Source of the DNA: Xanthobacteraceae bacterium | Lineage (GTDB): Bacteria; Pseudomonadota; Alphaproteobacteria; Rhizobiales; Xanthobacteraceae | NCBI GenBank assembly: GCA_030037185.1 | Contig: JASHRR010000735.1 | Location: 1 to 10,909, forward strand | Length of the DNA stretch: 10,909 bases | Reading direction: 5' to 3' | In this document: positions 1 to 7,248 of the stretch, piece by piece | How the letters are laid out: each line of letters starts with the position of its first letter | How positions within the stretch are numbered: the stretch's first letter is position 1 | Notes under the pieces: model-generated | What the model saw: the letters and a program-made list of their open reading frames with translations, nothing else | Database searches by the model: none | What the model was told of the DNA's origin: nothing | Translations under genes and position numbers: made by a program

Positions 1-896
1 AGGTGCAGGTTCTCGCGCGATCCGAACACGTCGGTCTTGGGACTGAAGTTGGTCGCGTCGATCACCAGCGTGTCGCCCTCCCAATGGCCACGCGAATCGC
101 CGAACCACTGGTGGATGTTGGCCGGCAGGTGCGGGCTTCCGTTCATGACGATGTTGCGTTGCCAGCCCTGCCCCTGACCCACGTCATAAAAGATCGAGAT
201 GCCGCCCGGCGTCTGCACGATGCGACGAAAGCTGCCGCCGAATTGGCTGTTAAAGTCCGGGAGCCCTCTGCTCAGGCAGCGGTCGGCCAATCCGTCGTCC
301 TCCGGCCCATCGCTGCGATTGAGGCGCGCGACGTTGCCGGCGTGGTAGCGCACCGGCGGCTCGGCAAACCGCGGCGACGGCGTCGGATCGTACGTGCCGC
401 CGGCGCACACCGGTTCCTTGTTCTTGCAGGCGTCGGTCGCTTGCAGCAGGGCGAGGAAAAATTCCCGGTCGGCCGCGGCGGCGCGCTGGGCGCCTGGCGT
501 CTGCGCCGGCAGGCGGCCGTTGGGCGGATCAACAATTATGGACGTGCGAGGGCCGGTGCGCTTGATGGTCAGGAACGCTGTGTTGTACATGACGCCGTCA
601 TCAAACACGCTCGATCGTTGCTGACGCGCGTCGTCGCCATAGTAGACTGCGCGCTGTCTGTCCAATTCTTGCCGCTGGGCTTCGGTGAAGAATTCTTGGT
701 CTGCGTAGCGGGCAGGACGCTGTAAGGGCGTATCGAATTCTTCCGTCCAGATTCCTTGAAGGTCGGGCTCACCCCAAGGCGTTCTCAGCGCCGCTTGAGC
801 TAGGGTCGGGGTGGCAAGTCCCGAAATGGCAGTGCTGACAACGGCTGTAGCAATGGCGATAGTCATTATCGAGGTTGAAAAGTGATCGCTCATCAT
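1..896 (-). CDS. Exported protein of an uncharacterised family, 3' end outside window
   Basis: The frame is open from the ATG at 896 to the left edge (298 codons, no stop seen). The N-terminus reads MMSDHFSTSIMTIAIATAVV, a hydrophobic signal peptide with a likely cleavage after LAQA near residue 35, so the product is probably periplasmic or secreted. The mature part begins with TPWGEPDLQGIWT and near the window edge carries HWEGDTLVIDATNFSPKTD. Both patterns occur in a family of secreted proteins of unknown function common in Proteobacteria and Acidobacteria; family placement is from memory. A Shine-Dalgarno AGGGGG lies just upstream: three bases from the ATG at 896 and six from a second ATG at 893, so either could be the start. 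The plus-strand ORF over the same bases is a shadow; it shows none of these features. No enzymatic function can be assigned. Confidence 0.82.
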   Translation of the reverse strand, partial: MMSDHFSTSIMTIAIATAVVSTAISGLATPTLAQAALRTPWGEPDLQGIWTEEFDTPLQRPARYADQEFFTEAQRQELDRQRAVYYGDDARQQRSSVFDDGVMYNTAFLTIKRTGPRTSIIVDPPNGRLPAQTPGAQRAAAADREFFLALLQATDACKNKEPVCAGGTYDPTPSPRFAEPPVRYHAGNVARLNRSDGPEDDGLADRCLSRGLPDFNSQFGGSFRRIVQTPGGISIFYDVGQGQGWQRNIVMNGSPHLPANIHQWFGDSRGHWEGDTLVIDATNFSPKTDVFGSRENLH

Positions 897-938
897 GACC
901 CCCTGTGTCTCGCGCTCGTTACCGGGATGCAACTTTCG

Positions 939-972
939 TTCCGAATAGGAATTTCGGACGGTCTCCGACCGT
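939..972 (-). promoter_or_regulatory. Two adjacent inverted repeats upstream of the exported-protein gene
   Basis: TCCGAA at 940-945 pairs with TTCGGA at 953-958 (seven-base spacer). Directly next to it ACGGTC at 958-963 pairs with GACCGT at 967-972 (three-base spacer). They lie 44-76 bases upstream of the minus-strand ATG at 896, where an operator or a structured 5' leader would be expected. No clear -35/-10 pair was identified nearby, so a regulatory role is only inferred. Confidence 0.3.
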
Positions 973-1228
973 TGACCCTGACGCGGCCGAACTTTTCAAG
1001 GCGACTCAGCCACAAATTCTGACATCAGCTCAAGGTTGAACATTATACCGAGGTCCCGCGAGAAAGCGGCGTTGAATGGCAGCAATTGGCCCAAGGCCTA
1101 TTTCGGCTAGACCAGTCGGAATGCCACCATGGGGGTGAAGGCAGCCCGTGACCCATAGGCGACGTCACGCAGCATGGACGCGGGGCGGATCTGACAATCC
1201 CGCCCTACGAATATGATTGAGGCGGGTG

Positions 1229-1492
1229 TCAAAAAGGCCGGCCCGATAATTGGCCCATCGCTTTCATCGTCGATTCCAGCGCATTCGCCGCTGGGCAAGC
1301 CAAGCGCCAAGTGACGCCGGAGGCTGCGAAATAAAAGTTTACCTTACCTTTGAGATTGTAATTCCCGATGCCTTCAATGACTACCATACCGAAGCCCCGC
1401 CGCTGGTGCGGAAACACAGGCAGCCCATCGCTTTCGATCCAGCCCATGGTGAAGGTATCGGGCAAGTCCCACCGGTTCTCGACCTGGCCGGC
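1229..1492 (-). pseudogene. C-terminal remnant of an HWE-family sensor histidine kinase
   Basis: Only the last part of the kinase ATP-binding domain is left, about 87 codons, ending at TGA 1229-1231. It reads VENRWDLPDTFTMGWIESDG, then PVFPHQRRGFGMVVIEG, then KGKVNFYFAASGVTWRLACP. This follows the end of HWE kinases closely: strand with W-x-E-x-x-G, P-x-x-R-R-G-F-G (the G2 box), an acidic helix, L-x-G-x-V and a final G-x-x-W-x-L-x-C-P. A TAA at 1493-1495 stands in the same frame immediately upstream, and I could not find the H box, HWE motif or N box in any minus frame from there to about 1750. The gene therefore appears truncated and non-functional. HWE kinases often belong to the alphaproteobacterial general stress or light response; nothing here shows which. 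Confidence 0.6.
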
Positions 1493-1753
1493 TTATCGAA
1501 CCGCCAGCCCCAGTCCTGTTCTTGCGTCAATTCCCGCGCCAGCACGCGGATGTCAATATCACGCCAGCGCGCCGGCAAGTTTGGGAAAGCCGTACGCTCA
1601 CGCCATCTGCCCTGCAGCGTCCGTGTTACCGAGGCCTGTCCTGTATTCCGGCGTCCGCCAGCTGGGTGCCGACCACCACCGGCGTGCACCTGCCAATGAA
1701 GGCGGTATAGTCGGGCAGTTGGGTCTCACCCTTGGCATCGGCCTACCGGAATA

Positions 1754-2002
1754 TCATCGGGTTTCAGGCGCAGGTCGCTGGTGCGATGGGGCCGAACCAG
1801 TCGTTGCTGGGGGGCTCGATTGGGCCCTCTTCTGATAATCACCCCAGCCCCAGCTATGTCCGATAATCCCCCCTACCAGAAGCCCGAGAGCGGTGAGAGC
1901 TGCCGTTAGCCACGGCCACAATCCGGCTTGGTTAGACGATTGTCCGTTAGACCCTTGGACGCCATAACGGCGCGAGCGATCGTCGTAGTAGGGGTCAGAC
2001 AT
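1754..2002 (-). CDS. Small single-pass membrane protein, hypothetical (82 aa)
   Basis: The ATG at 2002 gives MSDPYYDDRSRRYGVQ, a polar Ser/Gln/Asn-rich segment, then one strongly hydrophobic helix at about residues 28-49 (LWPWLTAALTALGLLVGGII), and a Pro/Ser/Ala-rich tail ending PAPETR. That is a typical build for a small inner-membrane protein with an unstructured tail. The same frame stays open to 2191, but that upstream part is AT-rich and looks like a promoter region, so I chose the internal ATG; GGAACGGAATC in front of it gives only a weak ribosome site. No family was recognised. Nothing suitable lies close enough downstream to form an operon. Confidence 0.55.
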   Translation of the reverse strand: MSDPYYDDRSRRYGVQGSNGQSSNQAGLWPWLTAALTALGLLVGGIIGHSWGWGDYQKRAQSSPPATTGSAPSHQRPAPETR

Positions 2003-2029
2003 GATTCCGTTCCGTTCTGAATTGACCAA

Positions 2030-2085
2030 CGTGTTGATAATAAAATTAATTACCGCCTGGAATGTTCCAACGATTGAAAGACCCG
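2030..2085 (-). promoter_or_regulatory. AT-rich putative promoter region for the small membrane protein
   Basis: This is a clear dip in GC content, with runs such as TAATTAATTTTATTATC on the minus strand about 35-50 bases before the ATG at 2002. TATTAT and TAATTT are possible -10 elements, but no -35 at proper spacing stood out, so this is a candidate region rather than a mapped promoter. Confidence 0.25.
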
Positions 2086-2191
2086 GCCTGTTTGACAAAA
2101 TACACAAGAGGGAAATGCCAGAGTTTCGTCCTTTGGTATAAACTTTGCTTGTCGAAAATGATGTCATCACAGCATTCTGCACGACCCTCAC

Positions 2192-2365
2192 TCAGAAAAC
2201 GATATAGCGTGCACGTCCAACGATCCAGGCAAGAACCACGATGCCCCAAATGAGAAGCCCGAGCGAGCCGATGCCCGCGCTCCGCCGCGGAACGCGATGC
2301 ACCGGTGGCGGCAGCCCGAGCGCCCGCGGCAGTCCGAAGACGTGCGATTGAAGCTAGTCCGTCAT
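2192..2365 (-). pseudogene. Possible small membrane protein interrupted by an amber codon
   Basis: On the minus strand ATG-ACG-GAC-TAG at 2365-2354 follows a reasonable ribosome site (GGGAACGA). After the TAG the same frame runs 53 codons to TGA 2192-2194. The end holds a good transmembrane helix, GIGSLGLLIWGIVVLAWIVG, followed by the positive RAR, as in small inner-membrane proteins. If the amber at codon 4 were a sense codon (CAG is one change away) the product would be 57 aa. Otherwise translation might begin at GTG 2302 and give 36 aa, although no ribosome site precedes it. The choice between a broken gene, a shorter real gene and chance cannot be made from sequence alone. Confidence 0.3.
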
Positions 2366-2588
2366 TTCGTTCCCGTGGGGCATACCGTGCAAGCGGGTGT
2401 TAGGCGTATCCGCGCACCAATCTATGCTGACGATTGCGACAGCAGGTTCGACTCTGACTGCACCGGCCCTTCCCGGCGGGGGTTCTCTCGGTGTCGCACA
2501 ATCCGTTGGCCATGGCGACAACCTTGACAGGTGTTTTGGCGCCACCGTGGATTCCGGTTTGTCGTCCGGCGTGGGTTGGGACGCGTAT

Positions 2589-2624
2589 ATGGATTCCATC
2601 GTGGATTCCGCCGTGGATTCGTCG
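2589..2624. repeat. Three imperfect 12-base tandem units (core TGGATTC)
   Basis: Units ATGGATTCCATC (2589-2600), GTGGATTCCGCC (2601-2612) and GTGGATTCGTCG (2613-2624) stand head to tail. A related copy, GTGGATTCCGGT, lies at 2547-2558. The period is a multiple of three, so every frame reads as a four-residue repeat, for example D-S-x-V on the plus strand or a Ser/Glu-rich pattern on the minus strand. That would fit the remains of a repetitive coding sequence or simple replication slippage. Confidence 0.6.
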
Positions 2625-3590
2625 ATCGCCGATCGTGGTCGTAGAGGCTATCGCCCATCCACGTCGTCCTGCTCGTCAGAGTCAAACTCGACAGTTCCTG
2701 ACGGGTTGCAGCCGTGCGGCACAGTCGCGCGGCGTGAGCCGGAATCAATAGGGGCGGACGGGAGGACCTGAGCGAGGCCCATCGAAGCCACGAACCCGAG
2801 AATCTCAGCCCGCCAGCCGCTCTTCATGAACCCGACACAAATCAGCGCGCCTTCGAAGGGCATGGAAGAAAAGGCATGGCGAGCCAGAGGCTTTCAGAAA
2901 CCCACGCGCCAAGAGCGAGCCACCAGCTTGAAGAATCCCGATGGTGAGAAGCGAGCCCAGAAAGCCTACCAACATAGATCATCGAAGCGCGCTAAAGGCT
3001 CAGAGAAACCGCTGCCTTTTGGTGTTAGTAACACCTGGGAAACACTTGCGCAGCGTGCCTAAGGCAGTCAAAATCCCAAAGACTTCAGCGCACCAAGATG
3101 AACTACCAACCGCCCTCATCGAGGTGGTGCCAACCAAGCGCGGCGCGCCATTGCCGCCCAGAAACCCGCCCTACTGAAGCGTCTCCGATAGGAAGTACGG
3201 CGAGCGGTGTCGCGACCGTCGCTTAAACACGATCGACGAATAAAGGCGCGTCCGGGCGGCTCCCTAGCGTGCGGTGCCGGAAGCTACCTGCGGTATCGGT
3301 GCCGCATCACGGTGAGCGAACGAAACCCATCCTGAGCGCGTCTACCCTGCCGCCTCACTTCATCTCCAGAGGCGCATAGTGGAGCACAACGCCCACTCCC
3401 TGCGGCCGGGAGAAATGCTGCTGATTCATCAAAACGTCGGTCGTAAGCACAGCCTGGCTGACGCCAGACCATCACCGTCGGTGCGTGTCGTCATCAGCAA
3501 AGCCCACGGCTGTCCATTTGACGCAAGTCGCCTCGAAACGTCAGCGGGATCAGACGGGTTTATGTAGTCGAGCGCCTGCCCGGAGACGCC

Positions 3591-3596
3591 AGAGGA
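3591..3596 (+). promoter_or_regulatory. Ribosome binding site fixing the GTG start of the penicillin-binding protein
   Basis: AGAGGA stands six bases before GTG at 3603. No in-frame ATG lies near the protein start, and the frame is open further upstream, so this site decides the start. Confidence 0.6.
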
Positions 3597-3602
3597 CTGA
3601 TT

Positions 3603-5855
3603 GTGCAGAACCATATTCCATTCAATGAGAAGCCTGACTGGAGGCGGCGCCTCCGTACTTACTTGCTTGATGTCGACGCTCGCCTCGATTCCGGACTATT
3701 TCGCAGCGGCCGGATCGCGCGCGAGGGGTTCGAGCGATTCCGCGACTTTATGGACCATTTCCGGGTGGCCGGCTGGCGCCGTTGGCTGGTGGTGGAGCCT
3801 CTGTCCGAGTTCGCTACCCTGGGCACCGCCGGAATGCTGCTCGCCCTCGCGCTTGCAGTCCCGGCCTTCCGGAAGACAGCCGACGAGGACTGGTTGAAAA
3901 AATCCGAGCTTGCTGTGGTCTTTCTCGATCGTTACGGCAATGAGATCGGCAGCCGTGGGATCAAGCATTCGAACGCCGTCGCCCTCGCCGATTTTCCTGA
4001 CCATCTCATCGAGGCGGTTCTCGCGACCGAGGACCGAAGGTTCTACGATCATTTCGGGATCGACGTCTCGGGGACAATCCGCGCCTTTATCACCGATGCG
4101 GGCGCCGGCGGCGTGGTGCAGGGCGGGTCCTCGATCACTCAACAGCTTGCCAAGAACCTGTTCCTCAACAATGAGCGCACCATCGAGCGCAAGGTGGAGG
4201 AAGCCTTTCTGGCTCTGTGGCTTGAGACACGGCTCACCAAGAACGAGATTTTGAAGCTCTATCTCGATCGCGCCTACATGGGCGGCGGCGCCTTCGGTGT
4301 CGATGCCGCGGCACAGTTGTATTTCGGCAAGTCGGCGCGTGAGGTGAACCTCGCCGAAGCTGCTATGCTCGCCGGCCTGTTCAAGGCGCCGACCAAGTTC
4401 GCGCCTCATATCAACTTGCCGGCCGCGCGGGCACGCGCGAATGTCGTGCTCGACAATCTGGTCGAAGCAGGTTTCATGACCCAAGGCCAGGTTTTCGGGG
4501 CCCGGCGAAATCCGGCTGTCGCGATCCGCCATCGCGACAAAGGCGCTCCCGGCTACTACTTGGACTATTCATTCAACGAGATGAAGAAGCTTGTCGACAC
4601 GCCGGCCTTCCGCCACATGCCGGATCGCACCTTCGTCGTGCGCACGGCGATCGACCTCGGGCTGCAGCGTGCCTCCGAGAATGCAGTGACGAGCATGATT
4701 CGTCAATTCGGGCGCGACTATCATGCCAAGCAGGCGGCCGTGGTGCTGGCCGATCTCGATGGCGCGGTGCGCGCCATGGTGGGGGGCCTCGACTACAATG
4801 CGAGCCAGTTCAACCGCGCGACGGATGCTTATCGCCAGCCGGGCTCCTCATTCAAACCGTACGTGTATGCCACCGCCCTGATGAACGGCTTCAAGCCCTC
4901 CTCGGTCGTCGTTGACAGCCCGGTCTGCATCGACAACTGGTGTCCACAGAGCAACGGCCTCGGCTACTCGGGTTCGGTCACCCTTACCGAGGCCATCACC
5001 CGCTCGATCAATGTCGTGCCGGTGAAACTGTCGATCATGCTTGGCGGCTCCGCCGGGCCGCAGGCCGGACGCGCCAAGATCATCCAGACAGCCCGGCGGA
5101 TGGGGATCGAGGCGCCGCTGCCCGACGCCCCGTCGCTGCCGATCGGTGCTGATGAGGTCAAACTGCTCGAACACACAGTCGCCTACGCGACTTTCCCAAA
5201 TCAAGGCAAGGCGGTGAAGCCGCATGCCATTTTGGAAGTGCGCTCGGACACCGGCGACACTATCTGGCGCTTTGACCGCGACGAAAGCAAGAAGCCTGTT
5301 CAGGCAATTCCAGCGCAGGTCGCTGCCGACATGACCATGATGATGAACAAGGTGGTCGAAGAGGGCACCGCGAAGCGCGCAATGCTTGACGACATCAAGG
5401 CGGCAGGCAAGACCGGCACCACCAACTCCTATCGCGACGCCTGGTTCGTTGGTTACACCGGCAACTTCGTGTGCGGCGTGTGGTACGGCAACGACGACCA
5501 CAGTCCGCTCAATCGGATGACCGGCGGCTCGCTGCCGGCGCAAACCTGGCACGAAATCATGGCCTATGCGCATCAGGGCATCGAGCTCAAACAGGTCGCA
5601 GGCGTGGGACGAAATCCGGCGACGATAGGGCCCATTATCGAGAGGGACGGCAAAGGGCAGGCCCCAATCCAACCCGCGATGCTGACCGATCGGGGCGTGG
5701 AGACGCTCCTGCGGGTCAAGCAGCTGATGGATGAAGCAGGCCGCCAGATGGGTGCGGCCGGCACGGGCGCGCAGTCCGCGCCGCCCGCAGCGGAACAAGA
5801 ACGCCCCCCTGCTCCGGCGCCGCGGACCGCCGATACGCTTCAATCTCGTGGCTGA
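3603..5855 (+). CDS. Bifunctional class A penicillin-binding protein (PBP1A type)
   Basis: This 750-aa inner-membrane enzyme polymerises lipid II into glycan strands and cross-links their peptides in the periplasm. A cytoplasmic N-terminal part of about 70 residues precedes one membrane helix (about 73-88, LGTAGMLLALALAVP). The glycosyltransferase 51 domain follows, with EDRRFYDHFGID (catalytic Glu143), GGSSITQQLAKN at 174-185, the Lys/Glu-rich ERKVEEAFLALWLE segment and NLAEAAMLAGLFKAP. The transpeptidase domain has all three motifs: SSFK (Ser415, Lys418), SIN (468-470) and KTGT (603-606). The tail after about 730 is rich in Pro, Ala and Gln and probably disordered. Two cysteines, 442 and 447, lie between the SSFK and SIN motifs. 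The gene stands alone, with no partner on its strand. A GC-rich hairpin (5883-5896) lies 28 bases after the stop but has no T run. Long minus-strand ORFs over this gene are shadows. Confidence 0.96.
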   Translation: MQNHIPFNEKPDWRRRLRTYLLDVDARLDSGLFRSGRIAREGFERFRDFMDHFRVAGWRRWLVVEPLSEFATLGTAGMLLALALAVPAFRKTADEDWLKKSELAVVFLDRYGNEIGSRGIKHSNAVALADFPDHLIEAVLATEDRRFYDHFGIDVSGTIRAFITDAGAGGVVQGGSSITQQLAKNLFLNNERTIERKVEEAFLALWLETRLTKNEILKLYLDRAYMGGGAFGVDAAAQLYFGKSAREVNLAEAAMLAGLFKAPTKFAPHINLPAARARANVVLDNLVEAGFMTQGQVFGARRNPAVAIRHRDKGAPGYYLDYSFNEMKKLVDTPAFRHMPDRTFVVRTAIDLGLQRASENAVTSMIRQFGRDYHAKQAAVVLADLDGAVRAMVGGLDYNASQFNRATDAYRQPGSSFKPYVYATALMNGFKPSSVVVDSPVCIDNWCPQSNGLGYSGSVTLTEAITRSINVVPVKLSIMLGGSAGPQAGRAKIIQTARRMGIEAPLPDAPSLPIGADEVKLLEHTVAYATFPNQGKAVKPHAILEVRSDTGDTIWRFDRDESKKPVQAIPAQVAADMTMMMNKVVEEGTAKRAMLDDIKAAGKTGTTNSYRDAWFVGYTGNFVCGVWYGNDDHSPLNRMTGGSLPAQTWHEIMAYAHQGIELKQVAGVGRNPATIGPIIERDGKGQAPIQPAMLTDRGVETLLRVKQLMDEAGRQMGAAGTGAQSAPPAAEQERPPAPAPRTADTLQSRG

Positions 5856-5943
5856 CATGGAGAAGGCAGATCGACGCCGCAGGGCGCGGACGCGCCGGAG
5901 ACCCCTCGTTAACTCTGAAACGTTGGCGAGTCCGGGACCCATC

Positions 5944-6113
5944 TTATGAAACATCAGGTCTACGCCGGTGCGAGATGATGCCGCGATGGACGCAGGAGGC
6001 AGGGTCGGGATCGAGCTTGATAGCGTGATCAAAATCGGCGATCGCACGATCTTGGTCATTTTTTTATACCAGACCAGGCCGCGGTCGCAGTAGATACTGG
6101 CATCACCGCTGGC
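5944..6113 (-). pseudogene. Frameshifted tetratricopeptide-repeat (TPR) remnant
   Basis: Reading the minus strand, ASGDASIYCDRGLVWYKK (6113 to about 6060) is followed, one frame over, by NDQDRAIADFDHAIKLDP and then PASCVHRGI, ending at TAA 5944-5946. Joined, they form a textbook TPR unit: the RG-x-x-W-Y first helix, D-R-A-I-A-D-F-D-x-A-I second helix and L-D-P, plus the start of the next repeat. The change of frame falls exactly in a run of seven A on the minus strand (plus 6059-6065); eight would restore one frame. No start codon or further repeats are visible upstream, so this is most likely a fragment of a decayed gene rather than a working one. A sequencing error in the homopolymer is possible. 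Confidence 0.6.
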
Positions 6114-6411
6114 CTGGACTTGGCAACTTGGTTGCCGCCTCCGGCGTCACATAAAAGAGCTTGCCGTTGAGGAATGGTGGGAAAAGCAACAACGCGAAGT
6201 CAAGTGGCTGTGTCCCGGGCAGGCCCAAAAGCCATCAGAGAACGCATGCTGGCGAAGATCATTCGACGGTTCGCACCCGTCAAGACGCCGTAACTTCCTT
6301 CCGCATCGGTGTCTGATATGAGCCTCGACTACTTCGCCCTAAAATCGTACGAAAACGTATTGAGCGCTTACAGGGGAGCTAATCTTCGCGATCTTTCTGC
6401 TGGCCACACAG

Positions 6412-6425
6412 TGCCGCTAGCGGCA
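6412..6425. promoter_or_regulatory. Perfect 14-base palindrome, possible operator
   Basis: TGCCGCTAGCGGCA equals its own reverse complement over all 14 bases. It sits 43 bases before the GTG start of the DKNYY gene at 6469, where a dimeric regulator could overlap the promoter. No matching promoter elements could be fixed, so the role is inferred from symmetry and position alone. Confidence 0.35.
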
Positions 6426-6457
6426 TCGGGAAATTTGATCGCTAAACCCTTGCGGTC

Positions 6458-6464
6458 GGGAGGA
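6458..6464 (+). promoter_or_regulatory. Ribosome binding site for the first DKNYY gene
   Basis: GGGAGGA precedes GTG 6469 by four bases. An ATG at 6465 overlaps this region but belongs to another frame that stops at 6506, so the GTG is the better start. Confidence 0.5.
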
Positions 6465-6468
6465 ATGC

Positions 6469-7248
6469 GTGACACCGCATTATGTCGTGAGCGCCGCTGG
6501 CGTTGAATTTCACCATCACTATTACCCCACCGCCGTGCAGCGCCTTGATGGCGCCGACCCCGCGAGCTTCACAGCGCTCAGCGATCCAACTTGGATTGCA
6601 GCCGAGCCGCTGAGCTACGCCGGCAAGGATAAAACTTCCGTCTGGTTCATGCACAAACAGGTGCCGGACGCCGATGCGCAAAGCTTCATCTATTTCGTCG
6701 GCGGACAATGCCATTGGGGGCGGGACCGATTTCGGCTATATTGCTTCTATGTCGAGAACAATCCCGTGATCAAGATCATGAAATCGCCAGCACCGGAGAC
6801 CTTTGGCTTCTTCACCGAGAACCAGGGTCGCTCGGCCTATCGGCGCCAATATGCGCGCGATGCGAAGTTCGTCTATTATTATGGCCGACGAGTGCAGGGG
6901 GCGCGGCCCGAAACCTTTCGCAGGCTGCCCAATGATCGACTCTCCGAGGGCGCAAGCGAGAGCGACTATTATGTCGGCGATCAAGCTGTTTACTTCTATG
7001 GGAAACGGGTGGACGGCGCCGATCCCTCCTGCCTGCGGGTGTTCCATCTGCCCGGCCTCGGTCACAGCGAATATGCCTTCGACCGTTCTGCCTTCTATTG
7101 CAGCGGCCAGCGCATGCCCGATTTCAAGGTAGGGTGCAATCGCGATATCGGCTATTACGTCAATGCTCGTCTCGACCTCGCCGCGGAGTATTGGTCTCAG
7201 ATCCCTGCGACTCGCTCGATCTTGCCGACCCTTGCCAAGCGCTCATGA
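6469..7248 (+). CDS. DKNYY-family repeat protein (259 aa)
   Basis: The protein is built from repeats of the DKNYY type: a Tyr-rich strand, Gly-Lys/Arg turn, then G-A-D-x-x-(S/T)-F. Clear units are at about 47-75 (DKTSVWFMHKQVPDADAQSF), 127-151 (RDAKFVYYYGRRVQGARPET) and 167-191 (GDQAVYFYGKRVDGADPSCL); a weaker one at 201-220 contains FDRSAFYCSGQRMPDF. DKNYY is a Pfam family without known function. I see no signal peptide or membrane helix, so a cytoplasmic location is likely. GTG 6469 has a good ribosome site. The 3' end overlaps the convergent second DKNYY gene by 52 bases. The last residues (SQIPATRSILPTLAKRS) do not look like repeat sequence and may have been gained when the overlap arose. 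Confidence 0.85.
   Translation: MTPHYVVSAAGVEFHHHYYPTAVQRLDGADPASFTALSDPTWIAAEPLSYAGKDKTSVWFMHKQVPDADAQSFIYFVGGQCHWGRDRFRLYCFYVENNPVIKIMKSPAPETFGFFTENQGRSAYRRQYARDAKFVYYYGRRVQGARPETFRRLPNDRLSEGASESDYYVGDQAVYFYGKRVDGADPSCLRVFHLPGLGHSEYAFDRSAFYCSGQRMPDFKVGCNRDIGYYVNARLDLAAEYWSQIPATRSILPTLAKRS

Larger units (their letters stand above)
2366..3602. other. Gene-poor region without a convincing coding sequence
   Basis: All six frames hold only short ORFs without recognisable domains. The longest, plus 2397-2771, covers the short tandem repeat and reads as low-complexity Ser/Asp/Gly sequence in one frame and Trp/Ile/Pro in another. On the minus strand, ATG 2827 begins MKSGWRAEILGFVASMGLAQ, which resembles a signal peptide, but the frame meets TAG at 2648-2650. 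Another hydrophobic start, MLVGFLGSLLTIGILQAGGS at minus 2975 (56 codons, to 2805), lacks a ribosome site. These may be traces of decayed genes. No tRNA, insertion-sequence ends or long inverted repeats were seen. Confidence 0.5.
6114..6468. other. Intergenic stretch before the first DKNYY gene
   Basis: No gene is supported. A minus frame from about 6237 to 6103 reads PPFLNGKLFYVTPEAATKLP and ends at TGA; it looks protein-like but has no start and matches no family I know. A plus frame open to TGA at 6318 includes the charged segment LAVEEWWEKQQREVKWL, also without a start. The plus ORF at 6309-6506 overlaps the start of the DKNYY gene and shows no family features. The palindrome at 6412-6425 is listed separately. 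Confidence 0.4.

Noticed and set aside
3..725. Plus-strand ORF of 240 codons
   Set aside because: It is the shadow of the minus-strand exported-protein gene, which has a signal peptide, a ribosome site and recognisable family patterns.
1626..1740. Minus frame reading TQLPDYTAFIGRCTPVVVGT
   Set aside because: It looks protein-like but is only 38 codons between two stops, has no start and matches nothing I can name. It may be a fragment of a decayed gene.
1754..2191. Longer 145-codon version of the small membrane protein
   Set aside because: The additional N-terminal part is AT-rich, differs in composition from the rest and looks like the promoter region; the internal ATG gives a sensible small membrane protein.
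2192..2827. Amber codon recoding (stop read as an amino acid)
   Set aside because: The penicillin-binding protein, DKNYY and other genes use stops normally, the SDR ends at TAG just where the family ends, and no suppressor tRNA or recoding element is visible.
5883..5896. GC-rich hairpin after the penicillin-binding protein gene as an intrinsic terminator
   Set aside because: The stem is short and no T run follows.
4848..6059. Minus-strand ORF of 403 codons and a second at 3696-4532
   Set aside because: Both lie opposite the penicillin-binding protein gene, whose motifs are complete; the minus products are Arg/His-rich without domains.
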